Shown here in pieces: positions 21,911 through 32,964 of a stretch of 64,000 bases of DNA. The notes beneath the pieces are model-generated. The model did not search any database and was not told the origin of the DNA. It saw nothing but the letters and a program-made list of their open reading frames with translations. The translations under genes were made by a program, and so were the position numbers. Within the stretch, counting starts at the first letter, position 1. Every line of letters starts with the position of its first letter. The stretch comes from Rhodamnia argentea (lineage: Eukaryota; Streptophyta; Magnoliopsida; Myrtales; Myrtaceae), in NCBI RefSeq assembly GCF_020921035.1, contig NC_063152.1, positions 31,681,903 to 31,745,902 on the forward strand, given 5' to 3'.

Positions 21911-22214
21911 TCGGATGTCGCGATCGATGATGCCTAATGTGTAATGTCGTGTTCGTGACCATTGACCAATACTCATGCAAAGCTCAAGGGCTTTTAAGCA
22001 AAGTGGGTGCAAACCTCATAACATCGATCGCAACATCCGGCATCGTTTTACGCACTCGACTTAGTCCAATGCGATGCCAAGCCTGACGTAACACTAGAAT
22101 CGTTTAGTCCGAAATTGGCATGATTTGAGTTTTCAGCACGTAATTGAGATGTATAACTTCCTTCATTAGCGTAGAAGGGCAGAATTAACCAAAAACAAAA
22201 ACAAAAATATTCTA

Positions 22215-22365
22215 AACATATTACAATTTGGAAAGAGGGAGGTGGAGGGTTCGAATCTCCACCTTCAAGGGGAGTGGGGTGGGGACATATGGGAATAGAG
22301 TAGGGTTTCGCAATCTACACACGACACACAACATAGTAATACAAGATAAAATAAAACCAGACAAC
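22215..22365 (+). mobile_element. SINE-like element with intact B box
   Basis: GGTGGAGGGTTCGAATCTCC (22,241-22,260) contains a perfect GGTTCGAATC promoter box. It is followed by GTGGGGTGGGGAC, TAGGGTTTCGCAATC and an A-rich tail AATACAAGATAAAATAAAACC. Confidence 0.5.
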
Positions 22366-22374
22366 AAAATAGAA

Positions 22375-22742
22375 ATAAATATTTTTTTTATTTTCGACAT
22401 AGATGTTGGATGTCCTATGTGGTGCGACCAGTAACGACGTGAAGAGTTTTTAATAATATTTTAATATTTATTTCGATTTTATTTTTATTTTTTTAATCTT
22501 TCTCTTTCTTTTTTTTTCTTCCCTTGTTTCTCTAGCCGGTTGCCAAGGTCCGGCAACTAGCCAGAGGTGAGGGATGGCGAAAAAATTATTCATGTTAGCA
22601 TCAACTGCGTCACGGAGGAGAATTAGCGTTCACGTCGGCGATTTTCAGCCAGATAATTTGCATAAATGCAAAAGGTCTAGAACTCAATTAATCAGAAAAA
22701 AAAATTAAGACTTAAATTTAGAATTTTTTTTTGATAATTTTC
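22375..22742. repeat. Foldback repeat FB, copy 8
   Basis: Inverted counterpart of copy 5; core CTAGCCGGTTGCCAAGGTCCGG. Confidence 0.6.
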
Positions 22743-24075
22743 CTGTGACCGTTTGAGTTGTCACGGCACTCCAATGATACTTCCCTAAAAGTTTAAGGAT
22801 TGAATTGGGTCAAAAAAGCCGTGCTCATAAAGTAGAGGGACCTGAAGACGAGCGCTTCATTAATTTAAAGTTGGAATTCGAGGCATTCGAGTAGACTTGG
22901 TTTTTCCAAGGTTGCGAACTTGCGGTCCACGATATTTTCCCTTTTTCTTTTAAGGGAGAATGTTAAAAAACTTTTCCTAGGGCACGAGTCAATTAAGACT
23001 GACTTACGTGTATTTGAAAATGGAATAGTTTCCATTCGATATGTGTGGTAAGTTTTTTTTAAATTTTTGAAAATAAAAATATTCTTAGGATCAAATTGCA
23101 AAAAATGAAAATTTCCTGACCGACTAATACTCACGAGTGCACGAAACTTGTCGTGTGTCTACGGACCTTCCGCTGATGGGGCGGCGTGCCTAAGTCTTAA
23201 GGTTACTCCGAGTGAGAGATGCTCGAAAATGCGTCCGCGATTTAAGGCCCATCGAGATAAGAAGAGTGGTCAAAGAAAATCTCATCTCGCTAAGTCGAGA
23301 CTCCGATATTTCACAATATGGGTCATAAATGGGTCGTATTTAGTTTTAAAAATAAACTTAAGTGGGTCATAAATGGGTTACTTAACTATTTTAAGTGAGT
23401 CGTAAATAAGTTTTATGTTTTTTTAATTTATTGATGTTTTGGATTTTGTTATTTCTTTTTTTTTTTCTTTTTTCTTCTACGAAATCCGGCCTGTCATTCG
23501 GTGCTGCCGTTGGACGTCGTCAATGGTCGGCCTGTCGCCGGTTCTTGAGGAAGAAGGAAATTTGGCGAGTTCATAGAAAATAGAAAAATATAAAAGATGA
23601 GAAAACAAAAATTTATAACAAACAATATTTTTTAACTTGGATTAAATATAAAAGTGTTAAATGATATGAGCCGCTGGATTTATTTTGCATAAAAAGGGAT
23701 CAAAACGGGTTGGATCATTTTCGACCTCAATCCAAATTCGATCTTATCTACCCATGTAATAGGTTTATTTGGTGGGGCAAGATGTGGTCCTTCCATGGGA
23801 TATTAGGTTGGATATTCGGATTCTAGACCCGTATTTTCGCGGGGGGAGAAGAGAAATTCCATCACTTGAGCGAGCGGTGGTGCTTAGATGTGGGAATTGT
23901 TCATGGTCCCTTCCTCTTTGATGTCGATCCCTACACTAACTAATAAAGACACAGGAAAAGTGCTAACTGAAACAAGACGAAGACTTGATCTAGGTCAACC
24001 TCGAAGAGAATCTTGTCATGGATATAGTTTCGCTAAAGACCCATCTTAATTTGATTGAATTGGAACACAATTCGA

Positions 24076-24355
24076 CGGAAAAATATTTAAAAAGTTTCAA
24101 ACATATTACATTGATACTAGTTCAGTCCTAAACTTTTTAAGTGCACCAATTTTTTATCAAATGTCTTCGATCAATTTTGTTCTAAATCTTTTTGCATTAG
24201 TACCAATTCAATTCATTCAGCTAATTTTGGCCAGATATCGCTAACACGAAAGCTAGCCATCTTATGCGGTACGGCCAATGCTAACGTGGATATTTATAAA
24301 TATTTATTTAAAAATAATTTTTTTTTTTTTCATTCTTTTATTTGTCTTTCACTTT
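24076..24355. repeat. Foldback repeat FB, copy 9 (half), inverted
   Basis: Counterpart of the right half of copy 4, joined at about 24,350 to the inverted thaumatin flank (GAGGACCTTGACTTGTAATAACG). Confidence 0.6.
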
Positions 24356-24474
24356 GAGGACCTTGACTTGTAATAACGTCGGGGGGAGGGGGAGGGGGTT
24401 GGGGGAACTATATGGCCCACTTTAACGTGGTACGAGTCGAGCAAATATTAATGACATTAGGAAAATTGAAAAAT

Positions 24475-24590
24475 TTGTCCAAAAAAAAATTCATAAATCT
24501 ATTATACTTGACCAATTCAGTCATAAAGATTATCACATTTTGCTAATTGAGCTAATCTGGTTAATTTTGGCCGAATATTGCTGACGTCGA
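24475..24590. repeat. Foldback repeat FB, copy 10 (left arm only)
   Basis: Left arm that stops at GCTGACGTCGAATTGTGTTCC, where it is fused to the spacer sequence also found at 8,328 (TCGAATTGTGGTCC). The next 140 bp (24,590-24,735) repeat 8,330-8,470 in direct orientation. Confidence 0.6.
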
Positions 24591-24749
24591 ATTGTGTTCC
24601 AATTCAATCAAATTAAAATGGGTCTTTAGCGAAACTATATCAATGTCAAGATTTTCTTCGAGGTCGACCTAGATCAAGTCTTCGTCTCGTTTCAGTTAGC
24701 ATTTTTCCATGTCTTGATATGACAAGGATAGATAATGTGGACAGAAAGT

Positions 24750-25035
24750 CCTTAACTTTTTTGTTTCTTTTCTTTTGTTTTTCCTTTCCTTTCCTTTTCT
24801 TCTCTTTTCCTTCTTTTACTATTGCCAACGTGGGTCCTTGGGCCCTATCCGACCATGGGTGATGCTACCTTACTGTCAATGATGGTCATATCACGTAGAA
24901 CAGTCAGTATCTATATCAGCAATTTTCAATCAAAATTAACAAGATTAACTCAATTAGTAAAACGTAAGAATGTTTATGACTAAATTTGTCAAATGTAATA
25001 CATTTATGACTTTTTTTTTAACAATTTTTTCAATT
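24750..25035. repeat. Foldback repeat FB, copy 11 (centre and right arm)
   Basis: Starts abruptly in the pyrimidine tract (TTTGTTTCTTTTCTTTTG) with core TTGCCAACGTGGGTCCTTGG and a full right arm; the left arm is missing. Confidence 0.6.
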
Positions 25036-25134
25036 TTCCTCGTGTTATTAATATTTGCTTGACTGGTACCACGTTAAAGTGGGCCATATAGTTCCCCCAA
25101 CCCCCCCTACGTTATTACAAGTCAAGGTCCTCAA

Positions 25135-25470
25135 AGTGAAAGACAAATAAAAGAATGAAAAAAATAATAAAACTTATTTTCAAAAAATATATATAAAAAT
25201 GTCCACATCGGCGCTAGCAGTATCGCATAGAATGGCCGGCGTTCGCATTAGCAATATCTAGCAAAAATTAGCTGAATGGATTAAATTGGTATTAATGCAA
25301 AAATATTTAGGACTAAATTGGTCCACATGAAAAATTTAAGACCGAATTAATATCAATGTAATATGTTGTAGACTTTTTTAAAACATATTACATTGATACT
25401 AATTCATTTAAAACAAATTATATTGATACTAATTCAGTCTTAAACCTTTCAAGTGGACCAATTTAATCAT
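25135..25470. repeat. Foldback repeat FB, copy 12, rearranged
   Basis: Right half (junction CTCAAAGTGAAAGACAAAT at about 25,130), then a repeated AACATATTACATTGATAC arm in opposite orientation (25,380-25,440). Confidence 0.55.
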
Positions 25471-25554
25471 AAACCTTTTTCCAAGGTTGCGAACTTGCAG
25501 TCGTAGGATTCATGAGTGAGATGTAGACGCAATGTTTGTGATGTAATTTAATTT

Positions 25555-25765
25555 ATCCCAAAAAAATTATCTAAAAAATCCAAAATTTATTACGCTTTTT
25601 TCAATTTTTTTTGGTAGGACACTTTTTCGAATTCGGTAATAAACTTTTTCACGTTTTGTCAATTGAGTCAATGTGGTCAATTTTAGCAGAAAATCGCTGA
25701 GGGTCTTTCTATGTGGCATGGCCGATGCCGACGTAGAGAATTTTTTTTTCCTAATTTTTAACGCG
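25555..25765. repeat. Foldback repeat FB, copy 13 (left arm)
   Basis: Left arm with GTGGCATGGCCGATGCCGACG, broken after CTAATTTTTAACGCG. Unique sequence follows to 26,065. Confidence 0.6.
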
Positions 25766-26069
25766 TGTCTGGTTCTCATTGGAAAGGAATCGGCCGAATA
25801 CTGAAGCTTTTAAGAAAACAAAAGGCCTATATAATAAGTCGGTTTCTTAACACTTCTTTGACAGGATCCACCACCTGAGGCCAGGCAAAGGGTTGGAAGC
25901 TCACATACATTTTCGGTACCATGGAGCTAGACTAGTTAGCGTTCTAGATATTCCCACTCAAAAAAGAGGACAAACCTCAAGTGAGTCATCGTAGGGTTTT
26001 GCTTTGAGCAATGGACAGACCAGACCGTCGTGACTTTCTTTCTCGCCTCCGCAAGAGACCCGCTATGTG

Positions 26070-26515
26070 TAACCCTTAGCTATTTTTTTGATATTTTATT
26101 AAATTTTTGTTTCTTTTCTTTTCTTCTCTTTTCCTTCTTTTGCTGTGCCTGGCGAGGGTTGTCGGGCCCTATCCGACCACGAGTGAGGCTACCTTGCCCA
26201 GATCTGGGAGAGGCCATGGCGTGGGCTTCGTTGCCCTCGCCTAGTGTACCCTTGCCAACCATAGTAAAGGGAAAAAAATAAGAAAAAGAAAAGAAATAAA
26301 AAGATAAATAAAAATTTGAAAAAAAATAAGTTAATAAAATTATTCACGTTAATGTCGATCGTGCGACATAGAAAGGCCGGTATTTACGTTAGCAAATTTT
26401 TTGGCAAAAATTAATTGGATGGACTTAATTGATAAAACGTGAAAATATTTATGATCAAATTGATCAAGCGTAATAGATATATAATTTTTTTTTTTGGACA
26501 ATTTTCTCAAATCTT
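26070..26515. repeat. Foldback repeat FB, copy 14
   Basis: Centre and right arm; core GCCTGGCGAGGGTTGTCGGG. It ends about 290 bp upstream of the thaumatin gene, the same relative place as copy 16 before the second gene. Confidence 0.65.
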
Positions 26516-26734
26516 CCTCGTGTCATTAATATTCGCTTGACAGGTAACACGTCCTTTTCTTTTCTTTGACTTTTTGACGGGTACTATGTTAAAGTGGGTC
26601 ACATAGTTCCCCAATTTTTCCATGGAAATATCTGACGGAAGGGACGTCTGCAACCCCCCTACGTTATTACAAGTCAAGGTCCTCAAAGATGGGCACAGCC
26701 AATTAGTCGTCCCTCCTTACCATTTCAATTCCAC

Positions 26735-26744
26735 TATTTATAAG
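26735..26744 (+). promoter_or_regulatory. TATA box of thaumatin-like gene 1
   Basis: TATTTATAAG, 59-68 bp before the start codon, implying transcription start near 26,770. The second gene has TATTTGTAAA at the same place. Confidence 0.7.
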
Positions 26745-26802
26745 GGCCTTTGGCAACGAGCTCAAGCACCAAACTTGAATACTGAAATTAGCACACAACA
26801 AT

Positions 26803-27483
26803 ATGAGGTTCCTCACCAATGTCTCCGTCCCCACTTTCTTCTTCCTGCTGATTAGCTGCTCCGCCCTCGCTCGGGCCGCTAGGTTCGATGTCACCAACAA
26901 TTGCCCTTACACTGTGTGGGCCGCTGCAGTCCCGGGCGGCGGGCGGCCGCTCGACCGAGGCCAGATGTGGCCCCTCGATGTCCCCGCCGGCACGAAGGCG
27001 GCGCGGATCTGGGCCCGTACCAATTGCCGCTTCGACGGTGCCGGCAAGGGGAGTTGCGAGACCGGCGACTGCGGTGGGCTCCTTCAGTGCCAGGCCTACG
27101 GGAAGAGCCCCAACACGCTGGCTGAGTTCGCCCTAAACCAGTACATGAACTTGGACTTCATCGACATGTCGCTCATTGAAGGGTTCAACGTCCCGATGGA
27201 GTTCAGCTCGACCTCCGGCGGGTGCAACCGGGTGATCAAGTGCACGGCCGACATCATCGGGCAATGCCCGGCCGCGCTGAAGGTCCCCGGCGGGTGCAAC
27301 GGGCCGTGCCCGATTTTCAAGACGGATGAGTATTGTTGCAATTCGGGTAGCTGCGGGCCCACCGATTACTCCAGGTACTTCAAACAAAGGTGTCCGGATG
27401 CTTATAGTTACCCCAAGGATGATGCCTCCAGCACTTTCACTTGCCCCGGGGGGACAAACTATAAGGTTGTCTTCTGTCCTTGA
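26803..27483 (+). CDS. Thaumatin-like / osmotin-like PR-5 protein, copy 1
   Basis: Secreted defence-type protein of 226 residues in one exon. The N-terminal signal peptide (hydrophobic [15 protein letters not shown]) is followed by mature [16 protein letters not shown] count 16 cysteines in the mature part, the full thaumatin set, with the signature GGCNGPC and the C-terminal YKVVFCP; there is no vacuolar C-terminal extension. Acidic-cleft positions are largely kept: R of ARTNC, E of LAEFALNQ, D of LDFIDMS, D of CPDAYSY. The residue that is D in SLVDGFN of tobacco osmotin is E here (SLIEGFN). TATA box at 26,735; AATAAA at about 27,538. Antifungal or glucan-binding activity is known for the family, not shown here. 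Paralogue at 33,790. Confidence 0.95.
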   Translation: MRFLTNVSVPTFFFLLISCSALARAARFDVTNNCPYTVWAAAVPGGGRPLDRGQMWPLDVPAGTKAARIWARTNCRFDGAGKGSCETGDCGGLLQCQAYGKSPNTLAEFALNQYMNLDFIDMSLIEGFNVPMEFSSTSGGCNRVIKCTADIIGQCPAALKVPGGCNGPCPIFKTDEYCCNSGSCGPTDYSRYFKQRCPDAYSYPKDDASSTFTCPGGTNYKVVFCP

Positions 27484-27616
27484 AGACATGACTAATTAAG
27501 CAGTTCACCCTTCCACGATGAGCGAAGTTCGAAGACGAATAAAACCAGAGGATGTATACGTAAATAAATGCATGTAATTTCTCATGCTAATGCTATAAAA
27601 ATACTTCTGTTTTATG

Positions 27617-27765
27617 TTAGATCCATTCTACGCTAACGGAGCGGCGAGCACGACCGCCAATGTTATTTGAGTAGAATGCGGCATGACTTGAACATGGGAT
27701 CTACCGCATTCATACTAAACGCTGAATCACTCGGGCTACGTCTGGCTGCCGGGACAAGTATTTGG
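27617..27765 (-). mobile_element. tRNA-derived SINE-like element downstream of thaumatin gene 1
   Basis: Minus strand: A-box-like TAGCCCGAGTG followed 44 bases later (exact tRNA spacing) by B-box-like TGTTCAAGTCA. The other end reads CGTTAGCGTAGAATGGATC. A copy lies downstream of gene 2, so insertion predates the gene duplication. Confidence 0.45.
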
Positions 27766-28235
27766 GTGCTATGAGACAAAAACCAAAAAAATGATTCGAA
27801 ATTGTGCGCGTGAGAAAATGTCTCATATTGAAAAAACAAAATGAAATCGCAAAATCAAAACCTTGGTTTCCTTTTTCTTTTTCTTGGACTTATTTGAACG
27901 TTTCCCGTCTGAGATACGTCATCAAATGCCGGATAGGATAACATCGCTTGTCTGTGTCACCGAACCCTCCCTTCGGCCTTTCCCTGGCGAAAGTCGGTTA
28001 AAAACTATCTAAAAAAGAAAATTTGTGGTGTTTTAGGTTATTTATTCAAATGTAGGAATTTTCCCAAGTCGTTTGAAAGTCTAGAAACGTGAACTGGTTA
28101 TGCGGGAAAAATAACAAGGGGACCGCAACCATAGTCACCGTCTTTATCATAAGCCTGCACATGGGTTGAGTTTGATTATGGGGAACAAGTTGAGACCAGT
28201 ACAATTAGTTTCCAGGAATTCCCGCACCTATGGCT

Positions 28236-28400
28236 CAAGTAAGGATTTTGCTATCACAATAGTGTGACATTATAACGGTAAAATGTTAGGCATAAGATCA
28301 TATATGGATTCCATTATGATTATTATATATTTTTTACCGTTCATAACATTTACGGTTGAGATTGTACTGTATACTGTTATACTATCAACTTTTCAAATCT
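28236..28400. mobile_element. ~165-bp insertion present only in the gene 1 flank
   Basis: The flank of gene 2 reads GCTCAAGTTATTATCAACTTTGAC without interruption. Here CTCAAG occurs before (about 28,232) and after (about 28,403), possibly a 6-bp target duplication. The insert has imperfect inverted pieces TAACGGTAAAATGTTA / TAACATTTACGG. Confidence 0.4.
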
Positions 28401-28510
28401 CCTCAAGCAATTATCCACTTTAACATTTTCTCTTTCGATGAATCATTTGTCAAAAAGTTTTGAGGGAAGCCACACATCTAGCGGTGAACGTCCAGCAAGC
28501 GATGGAGAAA

Positions 28511-28900
28511 AATGTCAAAGATTTTTTGCAAAATTGCGAAAGCGAATAATCACGTTTTCTCTCTTTTACTAGATTTGGTGTTTGCGCTCATCTACCATGT
28601 TGATGTTGATGTAGTCCGTCTGCATTTATGATCACAGTCGAATCGATACACTTTGGAATGCTGCAGCGAATCACGTTTTTCGTTCAAGACGTAAATCGTA
28701 TAATAATTATGAATTAATCGATGGAGGTTATTTTTATTCATGCGTTTCTGATTTCCATTGGAGTAATCATGAGAAATTCAATGTGAAGTGAGTGACGTTA
28801 TGATTATGAGTGGCTGAGGAGAGGCCTGGCGGGTCTGCATGGAACAAAATATTATTTTAAAACCGTTGAAAGGTCGAGATTTAGTTTATTTATTTATTTA
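28511..28900. other. Spacer without recognised features
   Basis: Unique AT-rich sequence between the gene 1 flank and the second duplicated unit. Confidence 0.5.
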
Positions 28901-31060
28901 ATTTTCTATTTTTGGCGAGAGAAATTTATTCATCCGACACGTTTCTGATGGATCTGTGCACTTGCATGTCGGCCTCGTGACTGACACGTGTAATAAAATG
29001 ATCACATGCATTGCTTGAAATTATTAGTTAGTAAAAAATAATTCCATCGTCCATGCAATTATTCAATTGTTGTCGATAATGAAAATATTTTTCAATAATT
29101 AATTATTTTCAAGTGATGGCATCGATTATTTTTCAGGAAAATATTTTATAAATCATTCATTTTATGTGAAACAAACGGAGCCAAAGTCATCATTCATCTT
29201 CCACAGTCGACTCAGCATTTGGACAGTGTACGAATCAAAAATTTATTTTCTGGGGGTATTGATATAGAAAAAAAAAAGTTAAAAGTAGAAAAACTCAACA
29301 ACATTCAAATCGCACTCCAAATATATGTGTTTCCATTGCTGAATCTATTATTGCTAACCAAAGCACAATTGAATTTTCTCCAAATAATTTGGTATAATCC
29401 AGTAGAAAATTCACTTACCTTCTGAAACAATTTTTTTTTAATAAAAGACATGCCGGCTCAAAGCGCAGATTATGTACAAAATAAACAATTTTGTCGTTTT
29501 GCTTTTGCAATTTGACAAACGACGGTGGGTTTAGACTTTTCATAGGAAGAATTGAGCGGTGTCTCTAGGGTGAGACGCTACGGGCCAGCATAGCCTAGGG
29601 ATAATGACACGTATGATTTTCAAATTTTAACTCAATATGTAATGTAATTAATAAATTTTCAATTTGTTCGATATAGTCTCCGAACTTTATTCCAATGTGC
29701 AATATCATCTCTAAATTTTAAATTTATCAAATGTGACCTTTAAACTCTTAGTTCATGTTCAATCAAGTTTTTCAACTATATGAAAATGTTTAATGTTGTC
29801 TCTAAATTTGAATTAATGGAATGACAGATTCGAACATTTTTTTATATAGTCTAGGGACTAAATTGAATATATACAAAATATTCAGGGATTACATTAAATA
29901 AAATTTAAAATTTATAGATCATATTACATATTGTGTCAAAATCAGAACCATTTATCACTTTCCGCGTAACTTACTTGTTCACTATTGAGGAGACGGATTG
30001 GTTCTTTCCGTCGGATAGAGTCTCCACATGGATTGCGCTATGAAGTAAAGCAGTCTTTGTGGAAAGTTATCGTCTCACGTCGCGTGGTGCCTGACTTGTC
30101 CAAAGTCAAAGGTTATGGTCGTGACATGATCCTTTTTCTCCACACTCTTTCTCATCCTAAAATTCCGTTTCACACGTCTAGGAATGAAGCTCGAGAATCG
30201 CATGTGGTCGAGTAAATTGAACGAGGGGGGAAAGTCAAGAAGGTACTGCAATCTTTGTTCGTCTCGGAGGCAGGAAAGGAGAAATTGAAGGGCTCAGATC
30301 TTAACCAAATTGCTTCTATTTTTGATTTGATATAGGTTATTACGAAGCATGACATTTATATTATCTCTCATTGTGATGTAGAATCTTGAATATATCCACG
30401 GATTTTGATTTTGGAAATTGATCATTTCGATATAGACGACTAGTGACTAGTGAGTGATGTTTGCTCTTGCCGACATAGACGGCTAGTGCCTGGCCCAACT
30501 CCGGGCGAGTGCAACACCTTGTGCACCATGTCTTGCATGGATGCAACTCTAGAAGCTGTGGTCCTACTTATTCCTCGAAATGTTTTCGAAGATAGGCGCC
30601 TGGATGGTCACAGTCACCCTAAGGATGATTGGACTGGCGCGCGCACGTGCCCGTGCGCGTGCCCCGGATACGACTAATTAGAGGGCCATGTCTTGCTCTT
30701 GAAGAGCTTCGTACGTGGGATCTACCTTTTCCACTACCACCCCCCTTGTTGCCGAACATATATTTTTCTTCCTTGTTGATAGGGAATATCCTCTATTTGC
30801 TTTACGTATGAGGGATCTTGACGTTCGGAAAAAGCCTCAGACGAAGCAGTTTTAGGACTTAATTGGGTCCGACGGCAACACAGTAAATCCATATTACGGA
30901 GGGAATAATGTGTACCAACATGAAGATAGTCATCAATGTAGCAATTAGAAAAGTGTTCAGAGCTTTTTGAGCACCTTCGTTCTTTATCCATGAAACAAAG
31001 CACGGAAAGTATTCGTGACCCTGCCTTATGTATGATCAAACACTCTTCCTCTATGTGACG
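28900..31060. repeat. Duplicated unit, copy B (direct copy of 6,001-7,620)
   Basis: Carries the second foldback type at about 29,600-29,945 and thaumatin pseudogene fragment b. It is longer than copy A through extra sequence at 30,190-30,290 and 30,720-30,900. Confidence 0.7.
30488..30702 (+). pseudogene. Thaumatin-like pseudogene fragment b
   Basis: C-terminal remnant parallel to fragment a (GCAACTCTAGAAGCTGTGG, TATTCCTCGAAATG, GGATGGTCACAGTCACCC, ending TGTCTTGCTCTTGA). It has small deletions relative to fragment a and an expanded GCGCGCACGTGCCCGTGCGC stretch. No functional frame remains. Confidence 0.75.
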
Positions 31061-32054
31061 AGAAAAGCTTGTGTAATTCTTCGAACGATACTCAGTTCAC
31101 CTCTCACCTACCTTTAACTCGTTCTTAACATCGCCTGAAGACTACTAAAAACACTCACGTAATTCACCAATTTGCACCGTTTCGAACTTAATACATGTCC
31201 TGACGTAAAAGCTCAATAATGATTACATTGGCCGGTCGAACCGGGTTCTACTTCAATCAAATTAGAACGGATCTTTAGCGAAAACAATATCCTTATCGAT
31301 TCAGTCAACATTTTTTCCCATGTGTTGATATGACAAGGATGGAGTCATTCGTCCCAACTTGCAAGTTAGTGTAGGATCAACATCAAAGAGGAAGGAAACT
31401 AGAACAACTCACACATGTAAGCAGCACCGCTCATTCAAGTGGTGGAATTTCTCTTCTCCCCCGCGGAAATACGGGTCTAGAATCCGAATATCCAACCTGA
31501 TATCCCAAGGAAGGACCATATCTTCCTCCCTCCCACCGTGGCAGGAGGAGATTATCTTGGCGGGCTGTAAACCGTCGACGCCCTTTTGAGCGTCCCCTGC
31601 TTGGAGTAACCCTAGTGCTTAGGAAGGTCACCCCGTCTGTGGAATGCTCGTAAGCACACGATAGTTTTCAGGCATTCCTGAGTATTAATCGGTCAGGAAA
31701 AATTCATTTTCCGTAATTCAATCCTAATAATATTTCCCTTTTCAAAACTTTTTGAAAGACTTACCACAGATATCGAATGGAAATTACTTCATTTCAAAAT
31801 TCATGTAAAGAGTCTTAATTGACTAGTGCCCGAGGAGAAGTGTTTTAAAAGGAAAACGAAAAGCATTGTGGACCGCGACCTTGGAAAAGCCAAGTCTCCT
31901 CGAATGCCACGAATTCCAACTTTTAAATTATTGAATCGAGCTCGTCTTTACGTCCCTGGCTTTTATGAGCACGGCTTTTTTGACCCAATTCAATCTTTAA
32001 ACTTCAGGGAAATATCATTGGAGTGCCGTGACAACTCAAACAGTCGATAACTTA

Positions 32055-32640
32055 TCTGCAGAAAAATTACCAAAAACAAATTTTAAATTTATTATAATCG
32101 TGTACTATTTTATGATCAATCGAGTCTGGAACATTTTATATTTGTGTTAATTCAGTCTATTCGATTGAAAATCACCGACATAGACACCGATCGTCTTACG
32201 TGGCATGGCCAAAGCCGACGTGAATTTTTTTTTTACAATTTTTTATTTTTTTTATTTTTTTTTCTTTTCTTTCTCTTTTTTTTTTCTTCCCTTCTTCCTC
32301 TAGCCGATTGCCGGCCTTCGCCTCTGGCCAATAGCCGAGGTCCGGCAATCGACTAGAGGAAGAAGGGAAGGCAAAAAAAGAAAGAGAAAGGATAAGAAAA
32401 ACAAAAAATAAAAATAAAAATATAGAAAAAATATTAATATATTGTTAAAAAATTATCCGCGCCAACGCCGACCGTGCCACGTATGACGGCTGTCGTCCAT
32501 GTCAGCAATTTATGGTCAAAATTAATCGGATGGACTGAATTTAGACAAATGTAAAAAGATTAATGACTCAATTGGCCAAAAAAAATTCTGATCAAATTTG
32601 CATAATTGCAATAAGTTTTGAACCTTTTTGGTAATTCTCT
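32055..32640. repeat. Foldback repeat FB, copy 15, with 26-bp perfect-type central hairpin
   Basis: The centre is an inverted repeat: 32,289-32,314 (CCCTTCTTCCTCTAGCCGAT...) pairs with 32,342-32,367 in 25 of 26 positions around a 27-base loop. The pairing continues outward through the T-rich and A-rich tracts. This copy best shows the full foldback design. Confidence 0.75.
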
Positions 32641-32964
32641 CCTCCTCCGTTGATGAATGACGTTATACATCTAAATTTCATGCTAAAAATTCAAATCACT
32701 CCAATTTCGGACACAATGATCCTAGTGCTACGTCAGACTTGGCATCGTATTGGACTGAGTCTAGGTGCGTAGACGACGCAGGATGTCTTGATCTATGTTA
32801 CGAGGTTTGCAACCCGCTTTGTTTAAAGCCTTGAGCTTTTGCACGAGCAATGGTCGATGGTCACGGACACGACATTAGGCATCATCGTCTTTATAATCTG
32901 GATTTTCGTGTGGCATGATTCATGAGTGAGATGCAAGACGGCAATGTTTATGGCCTAATTTATC

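Larger units (their letters stand above)
21930..24076. repeat. Right arm of ~2.2 kb inverted duplication
   Basis: Reverse complement of 8,330-10,573, without the solo LTR. It therefore shows the empty site of that LTR (about 21,960). Confidence 0.8.
27484..28510. repeat. 3' flank of thaumatin gene 1, duplicated at 34,477-35,310
   Basis: Direct copy of the flank of gene 2 (GAAGACATGACTAA, CCACGATGAGCGAAGTTC, ACGTCATCAAATGC..., GAGGGAAGCCACA). Gene 1 has an extra ~165 bp at about 28,236-28,400. Confidence 0.8.

Noticed and set aside
27096-27489. Minus-strand frames over the thaumatin genes
   Set aside because: Antisense shadows of the GC-rich coding region.
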